DNA of 64,000 nt from Algirhabdus cladophorae (GCF_044772865.1 NZ_CP173029.1:3534001-3598000); one strand, 5' to 3'; positions 52,403 to 60,635 are shown, numbered from the stretch's first letter. The notes: generated from the letters alone by a model not told the origin. A program made the numbers and translations.

Positions 52403-53231
52403 TTCCATGTTGATGCCTACGACATGGACTGCGGATCAAAAGCTATTTCCGCATCAAGTGGGCTTTACGTGCCCGCCCTTTGATTATGATGCCGCCCCGT
52501 CGGATTTTCTGCGCATAAGCCCCGATAGCGTTGGTGTGCACGGCTGGATGCTACATGTGCCGGACTACGTGCATGGGTTGGATCAGCGCAAAAAGAACTT
52601 TGGTATGCTTGAGAATTTCGTTCATTGCATGGCCCGCAACGGGGTCGATGTGTGCGGACAGGTCGGATCAAATTGGGTTCATGCCAGTGGTTTGGGTGTG
52701 AAAGGGATCGCGCAACACTGTGCTGACCTGTCTGACAAATACGAGACACGGTTTCATATGGCGGGCTACGCGATGGTTGAGGCCCTGCGTGCGATGAACG
52801 TTGAAAAAGTAGCGCTAAATGGCGCGTATCACTGGCCTGAATGGTGGCAAGGCACAGCAGGATTTCTGCGCGAAGCGGGGTTTGATGTGCTATGGGCAGG
52901 GAATTTTGTCGATCAAGGTTGGTTCCCAAATCAGGAAGCCGTCAATGCAAAACGTTGGATTTTCGAGGGCGATCTATTTGACAAAAGCTTTGCTTACGTG
53001 GCGGACAAGGCCCCAGATGCGGATGCCTATCTGATCAACGGCATGTGTAACTTTCGCAGTGGACCAGATGGATTGCCGCAAAGGCCGCTGCATCTGGCGC
53101 GCGCCATGGAGGTCAAACTGGGCAAGCCGATCATTGGTCACGACATTGCGCTGTACTGGCGGATTATGATGGATCTTGGGATTGCGCCTACAACACAGCA
53201 GTGCCGCCTATTGGAGCGGCTTCATGCATAA
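52395..53231 (+). CDS. Arylmalonate decarboxylase/maleate isomerase-like protein (Asp/Glu racemase superfamily)
   Basis: This 278-aa protein has two alpha/beta halves like maleate isomerase. The C-terminal catalytic Cys is present in INGMCNFRSG, but the N-terminal counterpart has GQVGSNW, which aligns with no cysteine at the usual CTS position. One-cysteine forms are known from arylmalonate decarboxylase, which suggests decarboxylation or a single-base reaction over isomerisation. The start at 52395 follows GAGG and overlaps the Rieske stop. Assignment is by motif; the substrate is unknown. Confidence 0.65.
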   Translation: MADSMLMPTTWTADQKLFPHQVGFTCPPFDYDAAPSDFLRISPDSVGVHGWMLHVPDYVHGLDQRKKNFGMLENFVHCMARNGVDVCGQVGSNWVHASGLGVKGIAQHCADLSDKYETRFHMAGYAMVEALRAMNVEKVALNGAYHWPEWWQGTAGFLREAGFDVLWAGNFVDQGWFPNQEAVNAKRWIFEGDLFDKSFAYVADKAPDADAYLINGMCNFRSGPDGLPQRPLHLARAMEVKLGKPIIGHDIALYWRIMMDLGIAPTTQQCRLLERLHA

Positions 53232-53967
53232 GATTGTGGCCCTTTGGGCGGTCCCGCGATCAACGTCCACAGCGTTCGAATGGATGATGCGTCAGCGTGG
53301 TGATTTGGATTGCCTGCACGAACCTTTTGGAGAGGCTTGGTATCAAGGAGAGGATCCTCTATGGCCCCGATTTAAGGCGGGCGATAAAACCACCCCGGGG
53401 TTGTCTATCGAAAGCGTCTGGGACGATATTCAGGCCCGAGCACAGGTTGGGCCAGTGTTCTTGAAAGACTTTCCACACTACGTGAACCATATCTGGACGC
53501 CGCAGTTCTTGGCACAAATGACTCATGCGTTTTTAATCCGTGATCCGGCAAAAACCATTTCATCGGTCTATGATAAATGGCCTGATTTTGATGAGCTTGA
53601 GGTTGGATTTCCCGAACAGCGCGCGTTGTTTGATCTACTGACTGCGCTGAATGGAACGCCCCCGCCGGTGATCGACAGTGATGATTTACTGGCGGATCCG
53701 GAAACTATGGTTCAGCGGTTTTGTGCGGCAGTAGATATTCCCTATCTACCTGATGCACTAACTTGGAAGCCTGGTGCAGATACAGGCGATTACAGCTGGT
53801 GGGATGGTGGCAGTTTTCATGCCAATCTGCGGGCCTCGACCGGGTTAAAACCGCAGGTGCGTCGCTATGTTGAGGTCGCTGAAGCGCCTGAACGGGTTCA
53901 ACGCGTACATCGGCGGATGAAACCGCATTACGATCATTTATTCCAGTACCGGATCCTTCCGGACTAG
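53224..53967 (+). CDS. Sulfotransferase-family protein
   Basis: This 247-aa P-loop protein has an early VPRSTSTAF loop (about 10-18) that would bind the 5'-phosphosulfate of PAPS, and FLIRDPAKTISSVY as the 3'-phosphate motif. It is short compared with Stf0 proteins but similar to Sulfotransfer_5-type forms. It overlaps the preceding gene by eight bases and ends in a four-base convergent overlap. Its place in a catabolic operon is unexpected; it may sulfonate, or only bind, a nucleotide. Confidence 0.75.
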   Translation: MHKIVALWAVPRSTSTAFEWMMRQRGDLDCLHEPFGEAWYQGEDPLWPRFKAGDKTTPGLSIESVWDDIQARAQVGPVFLKDFPHYVNHIWTPQFLAQMTHAFLIRDPAKTISSVYDKWPDFDELEVGFPEQRALFDLLTALNGTPPPVIDSDDLLADPETMVQRFCAAVDIPYLPDALTWKPGADTGDYSWWDGGSFHANLRASTGLKPQVRRYVEVAEAPERVQRVHRRMKPHYDHLFQYRILPD

Positions 53968-55088
53968 TCGAGGGGATCAACGGTGATGTCGAGGGTATCG
54001 ATGTCCAAGATAGGCGTGCCCAGTGGGTGATCCAAAAGCTCGCGAAAATTGTTACCTGCGACGTCTTCTAATCGGGCATTAATGCGCAGGTGAATCGGGC
54101 TGGCTGTCCATTTTTGAACGGGAACGAACTGCCATTGGGTTTGATCCGGAGCCAAGGTGACGGTGCCTTCCAGCGCTGTGCCGTTTTGAGTTGTTACAGC
54201 GATATCGGTCTGGGCCTGCGCGTGATCAAACGGACGGTCAAACTGGATAATTAGGGGATCCACCGTATCGCTGTGGGGGGCTTGGATCGTCCAAAGTGAC
54301 GTGTCAGGCAATTGGCGCAGCGCGGCGCCGACTTGGAACTTGTGGTGATGGCGCAAAGCGGTTTTGCGACCCATGGTGTTTGGCCAGCCGGCGTCGATTG
54401 TGATCGTGTATTGCTTGGCTTCTTGCAGCGCTGGCCCAAGGGTGCGGTTCTGGGCAACACCACGTTTGATCCGACCGGGATCCATCAACAAAGTGAGACG
54501 TCTGCGATCTTGGCTCCACAGTTCCTGTTTGAAGGTCATTAAGGCGGCAGTGTCTTCCTGCCCGTTGGCATCCAGTAACTTGATGAATTGCGTCGAGAGA
54601 TGCGGCTGCATGGGTGTCGAAAAGTGAATGTAAAAGCGTAGGGTGTTTTCGGGAACAACTGGGCCGCTTGGGTAGACGGCCGTAACCAAAGGTTCGGCGA
54701 CGGTGGCCTCGGGGTTAATGGCAAAGGCGGTCAGAACAGGTTTTGCGCTGGCGCTCTCTACAGTTTGAACTGTGTAGGTCTGTCCTTGGATCAAGTCGAA
54801 CGCAGGATCAAAGATCAGTTGAGACCCGGAAATGCTATAGCGCCCTGCAACAGGAGTTTTACCTGCGCAGCACCCCTGTGGCAGGCCAACATAGAGTTTA
54901 AGCTGATCAGAAACCGAGTCTGTTTCAGCAGAATTGTTCGGAGTCCACGTGATATTTGAAGTGGTGGTCTCTGGAAGGGTCAGCTGGCCCTGATCGGCAA
55001 AACCTGCTAAAGGCGCAAGCCCCGTAGCCAAGCACAGACACTTTAAAAAAGTAGTCGTAATCTTGGTCATGGGACTTGCGGGTTTCAT
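53964..55088 (-). CDS. Secreted Ig-like domain protein, unknown function
   Basis: This 374-aa protein has an N-terminal signal peptide (hydrophobic about residues 13-30, cleavage near GFADQ) and several beta-sandwich repeats that look like bacterial Ig/SbsA-type domains (PENTLRFYIHFSTPMQPH, DPLIIQFDRPFDHAQ). A CC pair near residue 72 (QGCCAGKT) is notable. It starts three bases after the propeller-like gene, so the two are co-expressed and probably work together at the cell envelope. No enzymatic motif was seen. Confidence 0.65.
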   Translation of the reverse strand: MKPASPMTKITTTFLKCLCLATGLAPLAGFADQGQLTLPETTTSNITWTPNNSAETDSVSDQLKLYVGLPQGCCAGKTPVAGRYSISGSQLIFDPAFDLIQGQTYTVQTVESASAKPVLTAFAINPEATVAEPLVTAVYPSGPVVPENTLRFYIHFSTPMQPHLSTQFIKLLDANGQEDTAALMTFKQELWSQDRRRLTLLMDPGRIKRGVAQNRTLGPALQEAKQYTITIDAGWPNTMGRKTALRHHHKFQVGAALRQLPDTSLWTIQAPHSDTVDPLIIQFDRPFDHAQAQTDIAVTTQNGTALEGTVTLAPDQTQWQFVPVQKWTASPIHLRINARLEDVAGNNFRELLDHPLGTPILDIDTLDITVDPLD

Positions 55089-55091
55089 GGT

Positions 55092-56324
55092 TTATTTGTC
55101 TTCCCAATACTGTGGGAAGTCGAACTCAGCCACGAGGTTGTGCAACCGGTTGGGGAACATGTTTGCGTTCGAATCCATGTTCAAGCTGCCAGTGAACATG
55201 TCCCGTGTCAGGGATACAAACAGCATATCGCTGAGTGCATCAATGTGCAGGGACATACCATCGAACATCACGGGCTTACCCACAGGCCCAACAGGCATAG
55301 TCGGTGCAAGATCCATCTGACCACCGCGTTCAAAATCAGCGTCGGTATAAGCCTTGGCACCTGCCAGTCCGGCTACGGGAATAACCTGTGGCGAGCGGCT
55401 GTTGCTGGTCAGGAACAGCATTTCATTGCCTTGGAACGAATAGGGCACCATATCCAGCGGCTGACCGTTTCCGTAGTCCATAATCGTGCGCGCGGCGATC
55501 TTTGCACCGTCGACGATTTCGTCCAGATCGATCATTACCAAGGGGCTACAAGTGTAGGCCGCGACCAATTGCGTTTTGCCGTCGATCTCTTGAATTGACA
55601 TGGCACGGATAGGCGCGCGGGTCTCATATTGGTCATGCGAGATGTGATACATTTCGATGTTGGCGGCACTTTGTGCACCGGTGAACGGATAGTCCATCCG
55701 GCGCAGTGTGGACAGAAAGTTGTCAAAGGCCACGCCCGACACGAACAATTCATCGTCGTGATACTCCATGTCCATGATTGCCAGCGAACTGAGGGTGATT
55801 TCCCCTTTGGCGATGTCCCGGACCAAGGGTGGGTTCTTGCCCAAACCGCGTGGGCGGAATTTGGTTTCTTGGTCTGGGTAGTGATCCAAAGCCTGCTTTT
55901 GGAAGGCCAGTGATGCCAAATCCAAAAGCGAGATTTCAGCGCTTTGGCTGATCTTCATGATCGCAGGAGCAGACTCAAAATTCCCGATCCGCGTGACCGA
56001 AATGTAGATGTCCGAGGTGATTGGATGCACGGCCATGTCGTTGATCGCCACTGCGCTGGGCGCGACACCCAAGGCATCGGAAATTTTGACGTCGATATCG
56101 CCAATGTTCACTGGAACAACTTGGTCAGGCGCGGTCCCACCGGTCATGTCAAACGCGTAGATTGCGCCGTTATAGTTATCACCCACAAAGAGGGTGCCAG
56201 TGTCTGAAAATTCAAGAGCGCCTGCGAACTTGAGATCAAGCTTGCTATCTTGGGCCAGTGCGGATGTTGCGAGACCTGCGGTCAATGCTAGGGCTGCAAT
56301 CGTGTTCTTTCCGAATTTCGGCAT
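55092..56324 (-). CDS. Secreted beta-propeller-like protein, unknown function
   Basis: This 410-aa protein has a clean signal peptide (cleavage after ATSALAQ, about residue 25). The rest has repeated short strand patterns with SDTGTLFVGDNYNGAIYAFD and VHPITSDIYISVTRIG, as in six- or seven-bladed propellers. GGAGGA precedes the ATG. It is the largest protein of the operon 57032-53964. Ligand and function are not evident. Confidence 0.65.
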   Translation of the reverse strand: MPKFGKNTIAALALTAGLATSALAQDSKLDLKFAGALEFSDTGTLFVGDNYNGAIYAFDMTGGTAPDQVVPVNIGDIDVKISDALGVAPSAVAINDMAVHPITSDIYISVTRIGNFESAPAIMKISQSAEISLLDLASLAFQKQALDHYPDQETKFRPRGLGKNPPLVRDIAKGEITLSSLAIMDMEYHDDELFVSGVAFDNFLSTLRRMDYPFTGAQSAANIEMYHISHDQYETRAPIRAMSIQEIDGKTQLVAAYTCSPLVMIDLDEIVDGAKIAARTIMDYGNGQPLDMVPYSFQGNEMLFLTSNSRSPQVIPVAGLAGAKAYTDADFERGGQMDLAPTMPVGPVGKPVMFDGMSLHIDALSDMLFVSLTRDMFTGSLNMDSNANMFPNRLHNLVAEFDFPQYWEDK

Positions 56325-56377
56325 TGGTATTCCTCCTGTTGGTTTGATTGAAACGTGTTTTTAGGGTGTGTTAGGGT

Positions 56378-56612
56378 CTAGATTATGCCGTTGTCGTGGG
56401 ACATTGGTTGCGCCATGTCACAGGGCTGTGGGTCGAGACCGGCCTCATCAAAGCGCATCAGATCGAACTTCTTTTGAGGCCCGTCGCCATGGTTTACGTC
56501 GCGAAACATCACCAGAAACGGACCATTGTCCATAACGTCCTGCGGCCTGATCCATGGACGAAGAGCCTGCAAAAAGGTCGACTTTTACCATTAGTCCAAG
56601 TTTTCCAAGCAT
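56378..56612 (-). pseudogene. Small gene with apparent single-base frame switch
   Basis: An ATG at 56612 has a strong AAGGAG site eight bases upstream and is open for 54 codons in its own frame, to a stop at 56448. After about ten codons, however, protein-like sequence continues in the other frame to 56378 (PFLVMFRDVNHGDGPQKK, FDLMRFDEAGLDPQPCDM). Joining at the A4 run (56583-56586) or T5 run (56571-56575) gives a protein of about 77 aa, whose end is also nearer the next gene. This could be a one-base insertion (pseudogene or sequencing error) or recoding. The family is not recognised. Confidence 0.5.
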
Positions 56613-56645
56613 GATGTGCTCCTTGGGAGAAATGTGTAAGATGGG

Positions 56646-57032
56646 TCAGTCTTTTTGACGCCAGACCAAGATGATTGCGACGGCTGCGATGATGGCAAAG
56701 ACAAGTCCGCCAATGGCTGCCGACTGTGGCCCGCCGCCCAGACCCATAAAGATCGCGTCGTGCCCGTTCATGAACATCATGCCAAAGCCGCCGATCATCA
56801 CCAGATGGCGGATGCCTGTGAAAGCCCCAATCAAGGTGATCAAGATAACCGTCATTTGACGGCCTAGGAATGCGCCTGCGGTCTCGCCTAGAGTGGCCGC
56901 TGATCCGGTCACTGTCGCCAATCCGGGGTTGAACGTTGGATTAAAGTAGGCGGGGATCGTGGCGGCCGCCATAAAGATCGCCAGAAAGGCAATCAGGATA
57001 CGAGGCAGTAAATATTTTTTTCCGTTGGTCAT
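56646..57032 (-). CDS. Small integral membrane protein, four helices, unknown function
   Basis: This 128-aa protein has four predicted membrane segments (about residues 8-28, 56-75, 77-95 and 100-125) and a conserved-looking GRQMTVILITLIG...GHDAIF core, similar in pattern to DUF4267/DUF4345 proteins. An AAAGGGTTCTCTT stretch precedes the ATG. It is the first gene of the unit leading to the small gene, the propeller-like protein and the Ig-like protein. Confidence 0.55.
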   Translation of the reverse strand: MTNGKKYLLPRILIAFLAIFMAAATIPAYFNPTFNPGLATVTGSAATLGETAGAFLGRQMTVILITLIGAFTGIRHLVMIGGFGMMFMNGHDAIFMGLGGGPQSAAIGGLVFAIIAAVAIILVWRQKD

Positions 57033-57337
57033 AAGAGAACCCTTTGGTTTGTTTTCAAAAGGCCGCGCCCGTTTGGTGTCATGAGGGCAAGCTATGTGGC
57101 TGTGTTATCTGCACATTTGCTCCAAGTGTTGGCGCGCGTCGTTGCTGCGAGGATCTTGCAGGAATTTGATCGGATCTATCCGAAGCTCCCGTCGGCCTAG
57201 GCAAAACGATATTTACCTTTGGCTAACCAAACAATAAAGCCAATTCAGAAAGTACTGTTCTGCTATGTCGAACAGTCGTTCTGAGGGATAAACCCTCAAC
57301 GCCAAGCACAGGGCATGATGTCATTGAGGTGGCTGTA
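57033..57337 (-). promoter_or_regulatory. 305-base intergenic region with three dyads
   Basis: No ORF was found. Dyads are TCGGAT-CT-ATCCGA (57170-57183), ACTGTTC-N9-GAACAGT (57254-57276) and TGAGGG-N5-CCCTCA (57282-57298). The second and third lie just past the DmdA-like stop and may help end that transcript (a weak T tract follows on the minus strand). The first may be an operator for the membrane-protein operon. Confidence 0.4.
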
Positions 57338-58444
57338 TTAAAGGAATGGGATGTCACAAACATGGGCCGTGATCTTGCCTTCGGGCAAGATCAGATCAAT
57401 CGATGTCCCGGGGCTGGCATAGGCACTGTCGATCAGGCCGATACCGATGGTCTTTGACAACCGTTTTGAATAAGCAAATTCAGCGATAAAACCAATGTTC
57501 CGCCCATTGTCTTGGGCTGTCACTTGATGCCCGGGCGAAGTTGGATTGTCCTCTAGCGTCACACCTATGCGGAGCCGTTTTGGGGCGCTTGGATCGAGCT
57601 GTTCCAATGCCGTGCGCCCGACAAAATCATGATCGAAATGCACCAGCGGACCAAAGCCCATCTCAAACGGTGTTGCCCGGTGGGTTTGCAGCCGCATATC
57701 GGCGCCGTAGGAAATAAGACCGCTTTCCAAACGTTCGATATCGTTTGGTGCGCCCGGACCAATGCCAAATTCCGCACCCGCCTCTTTGACGATGTCCCAC
57801 AGCGCGACCCCTTTGGTGTGGTCCATCAAGTAGAGTTCAAAACCGCCCTGTTTGGACCAGCCCGATCTGGCCAGGACCAAAGGAATGCCGCGCAGTTGGG
57901 TTTGTTCAAAGGCGAAGTATTTGAACGCACGGACGTCATCGCCGAAAAGTCTGGCCGCCAGATCAGTGGCCTTTGGTCCCTGGATCGCAAGTGGCGAGAC
58001 GTCCGGTTCGCTGACCTGTGCATCCCAACCCTTTTCATGGCCAATGGCCGCGGCCCACAGATGGATATCGCTGTCTGCGACGGATAGCCAAAACCGGTCT
58101 TCCGCCAATTTAAGCAAAACCGGATCGTTGATGATCCAGCCGTTTTGGTCGCACAAGGGAACATAGCGCCCTTGGCCGATCCTTGTTGTGTCCAAATTGC
58201 GGGGGGTAAGATATTGCACCAAACGCGCGGCATCGGGCCCTTGGATCTGAACCTGACGCTGGGCGGCTACGTCCCACATGGCGACACCGGACATCAGCCG
58301 GTCATATTCCGCCTCAGGATCACCAAAGTGACCGGGGATCAACATGTGATTGTATACCGAAAAGCTGCGGACCCCGTCACGAACGGTTGCGTCAAAATAG
58401 GCCGACTTTCGCAAATTGGGGCCAACACCAATAGAAAAGGTCAT
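57338..58444 (-). CDS. DmdA-family (GcvT-like) dimethylsulfoniopropionate demethylase or relative
   Basis: This 368-aa protein has a GcvT fold with folate-binding layout. It carries YNHMLIP (31-37), MWDVAAQRQVQIQGPDA (56-72), SEPDVSPLAIQGPKA and ARSGWSKQGGFELYL (192-206). The SGWSKQGGFE element is shared with the DMSP demethylase DmdA of Ruegeria as I recall it. DmdA moves a methyl group from DMSP to tetrahydrofolate, giving methylmercaptopropionate. Paralogs outside the true DmdA clade exist, and the usual acuI neighbour is absent, so the substrate is uncertain. Confidence 0.7.
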   Translation of the reverse strand: MTFSIGVGPNLRKSAYFDATVRDGVRSFSVYNHMLIPGHFGDPEAEYDRLMSGVAMWDVAAQRQVQIQGPDAARLVQYLTPRNLDTTRIGQGRYVPLCDQNGWIINDPVLLKLAEDRFWLSVADSDIHLWAAAIGHEKGWDAQVSEPDVSPLAIQGPKATDLAARLFGDDVRAFKYFAFEQTQLRGIPLVLARSGWSKQGGFELYLMDHTKGVALWDIVKEAGAEFGIGPGAPNDIERLESGLISYGADMRLQTHRATPFEMGFGPLVHFDHDFVGRTALEQLDPSAPKRLRIGVTLEDNPTSPGHQVTAQDNGRNIGFIAEFAYSKRLSKTIGIGLIDSAYASPGTSIDLILPEGKITAHVCDIPFL

Positions 58445-58481
58445 CGTTTTATCCCCGGTTTGTTGCGTTAATGGCCCTGTT

Positions 58482-58784
58482 TTAATCCGCTCGAAACAGA
58501 ATGCGACCCCTTTGAGCGATTATTTCGGCTGCGCCAGTGATAGGATGAAAATACCCTTCCACGCGCTGACCTTCTGCATTGGTGCCATAGACCTCCCAAC
58601 AGCCGCCATCTTCTTTCATCCGTCGCACGGACCATCCTTCGGCTTCTAGTTTTGTGGTTAGGTCGGCCTGGGACATCCAGTCCGAGCGCTTCGTGGCCTC
58701 GCAGCTGTGAAGACCAGTGGCATTGGCACCGATTGGAAAGGTCAAAAGGCCAGCCAATGTGGCAATTGCAAGTGTCTTTTGCAT
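58482..58784 (-). CDS. Secreted PepSY-domain protein
   Basis: This 100-aa protein has a signal peptide (cleavage near GANA, about residue 22) followed by a PepSY-like fold (TKLEAEGWSVRRMKEDGGCWEVYGTNAEGQRVEGYFHP). It lies 11 bases after the ferric-reductase-like membrane gene, a pairing common for PepSY proteins and cytochrome-b-like partners. It may modulate electron transfer in the periplasm. Two cysteines could form a disulfide. Confidence 0.78.
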   Translation of the reverse strand: MQKTLAIATLAGLLTFPIGANATGLHSCEATKRSDWMSQADLTTKLEAEGWSVRRMKEDGGCWEVYGTNAEGQRVEGYFHPITGAAEIIAQRGRILFRAD

Positions 58785-58795
58785 GTATAGTCCCC

Positions 58796-59401
58796 TTATG
58801 CGTGTTGTAGTTTGCGGCGATAGTTGTGGATTATGCGGTAGGCCTCTAGCCCGGCGAGCGGTACGAAATGCACCAAGGCCGGCCCCAGATTGTTATGGAC
58901 AAAAATCCAATGCAGCAGCGTCGCAACAGCAGCGATGTAGACTGTGCGTTGCAAAGTTTTCCAGCGGGTGCCCATGCTGCGTACAGCTTTGTCGGTGGAG
59001 GTGATCGCAAGTGGAACAAAGATCAGCATCGCCAACCAGCCCGTCCAAATACCGAGGGCTAAAAATTCGCCCAGCATCGCGCGCAGGCTGCCCATGTCGA
59101 CGATATAAAGGATTGTGTGAAAGGCGGCGTACACAAAGGCAGCAACACCAAAGTAGCGGCGGCGTTTGATCATCCAGCGCAAGAAACCCGATCCAGGAAA
59201 GAGCATGCGCAGCGGCGTCAGCATCATTGATATGATCAAAAAGCGCGCGCTGAATTCGCCTGTGGGATGGAGCAGCATTTCAGTGATCGGCTTGCCATCG
59301 GGGCCGGGTGTGCCCGCGGTCAACGCCAGCACCATTGGTACCAATGGCAGCGCTAGCAAAAGCCAAATGAAATAGGGGTGGTCAATGACGCGTCTAACCA
59401 T
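58796..59401 (-). CDS. Ferric-reductase-like heme b membrane protein (YedZ/MsrQ-type fold)
   Basis: This 201-aa protein has about six helices and spaced histidines in transmembrane positions (YAAFHTILY, LLHWIFVHNN) that would bind two heme b groups. It resembles the ferric reductase-like transmembrane family including MsrQ. No MsrP gene is adjacent; the partner is the PepSY protein downstream. It probably moves electrons across the inner membrane. It is divergent from the hydroxylase gene. Confidence 0.78.
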   Translation of the reverse strand: MVRRVIDHPYFIWLLLALPLVPMVLALTAGTPGPDGKPITEMLLHPTGEFSARFLIISMMLTPLRMLFPGSGFLRWMIKRRRYFGVAAFVYAAFHTILYIVDMGSLRAMLGEFLALGIWTGWLAMLIFVPLAITSTDKAVRSMGTRWKTLQRTVYIAAVATLLHWIFVHNNLGPALVHFVPLAGLEAYRIIHNYRRKLQHA

Positions 59402-59518
59402 ATTGGGTTTCCATTTTTTGGGCGATGTAAGGTATTGAACGACCCTAGGGAAAAATTCCGTCGCAATTTCCTAAGTTTCTTTGCATCCTCTGTTTCATTG
59501 GGGCTGTGACATTTCTTT

Positions 59519-59547
59519 TTGCGGATACAGCAGGACGAGTGTGCTAC
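59519..59547 (+). promoter_or_regulatory. Candidate promoter of the hydroxylase-matB unit
   Basis: TTGCGG (59519-59524), a 17-base spacer and TGCTAC (59542-59547) lie 34 bases upstream of the ATG at 59581. The assignment rests on spacing and motif only. Confidence 0.38.
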
Positions 59548-59580
59548 CGTTTCTGGGATTGCACGACAAAGGATCGCACC

Positions 59581-60561
59581 ATGACAAACGCTCCGCTCAA
59601 AGGCTGGCATCATACCCCTGATGTGCCTTTAAAGGTCTCACCGTTTTTTACGTGGCCTTTGCGTCCATTTGATATGCTGGCTTGGGTTTGGAATTCGTGG
59701 TTCCTGATTACCGAACGGTTGATCATCGTTGGGATCGCCCTTGTGTCATTCTATTGGTTTCAGCCGCCTTTGGACGAGACTAAAACCCTGGCCTTTGGTT
59801 GGATCGCGGAAATGTTCATTCGCAATCTTGTGTTGATGAGTGCAGTGGCGGGCGGTTTGCATTTGTATTTCTATACGTTCACCAAACAGGGTCAGAGACT
59901 GAAATACGATCCGCGTCCCTTGATGAAGAATGGCAAGCAATTCACCCTTGGTGGGCAAATTCGCGACAACATGTTTTGGACTTTGGCCAGTGGTGTGACG
60001 ATCTGGACGGCTTATGAGGTTTTGATGTTTTGGGCCATGGCCAACGGGTACGCGCCGATGCTGACGTGGGCGGCCCATCCGGTTTGGTTTGTTGCGTTGT
60101 TCTTTGTCATTCCCGTGTGGGAGAGCTTCTATTTCTACTGGATCCATCGGTTTCTGCACATTCCGTTCTTTTACAAACACGTGCATGCATTGCATCACCG
60201 TAACATCAATGTGGGGCCTTGGTCGGGATTGTCGATGCACCCGGTTGAGCATGTGATTTTTCTTGGCTCGGTCATGGTGCATTGGGTTGTCGCGGCCCAT
60301 CCCGTGCACATTTTGTACCATTTGCAGTACTATGCTCTGACGGCGGCCACGACCCATACTGGGTTCGAAGGGTTGATCTTTAAGGATGAAAACCGTCTGA
60401 AATTGGGGACGTTTCATCACCAAATGCATCATCGATATTTCGAGTGTAATTACGGATCGCTAGAATTGCCGTGGGACAAGCTGTTTGGGTCATTTCATGA
60501 TGGTACACAGGCAGCAGGTGAGCGGATCAAGGCGCGTCGCGCACGCATGTCCCAAAGCTAA
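59581..60561 (+). CDS. Fatty-acid hydroxylase/sterol desaturase superfamily membrane protein
   Basis: This 326-aa integral membrane di-iron protein has at least four helices and the histidine clusters HRFLH, HALHH and HHQMHH that bind the iron pair. It inserts oxygen into, or desaturates, a lipid. The start at 59581 follows a GGATC stretch; an in-frame start 75 bases earlier overlaps the promoter region. matB follows 74 bases downstream. The lipid substrate is unknown. Confidence 0.87.
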   Translation: MTNAPLKGWHHTPDVPLKVSPFFTWPLRPFDMLAWVWNSWFLITERLIIVGIALVSFYWFQPPLDETKTLAFGWIAEMFIRNLVLMSAVAGGLHLYFYTFTKQGQRLKYDPRPLMKNGKQFTLGGQIRDNMFWTLASGVTIWTAYEVLMFWAMANGYAPMLTWAAHPVWFVALFFVIPVWESFYFYWIHRFLHIPFFYKHVHALHHRNINVGPWSGLSMHPVEHVIFLGSVMVHWVVAAHPVHILYHLQYYALTAATTHTGFEGLIFKDENRLKLGTFHHQMHHRYFECNYGSLELPWDKLFGSFHDGTQAAGERIKARRARMSQS

Positions 60562-60635
60562 AACCGCGACTGTCGCATCTGATGTACAAAACCTATGTGC
60601 ATGGGTATCACGGCAAGGCGGAGGAACAGACAACG

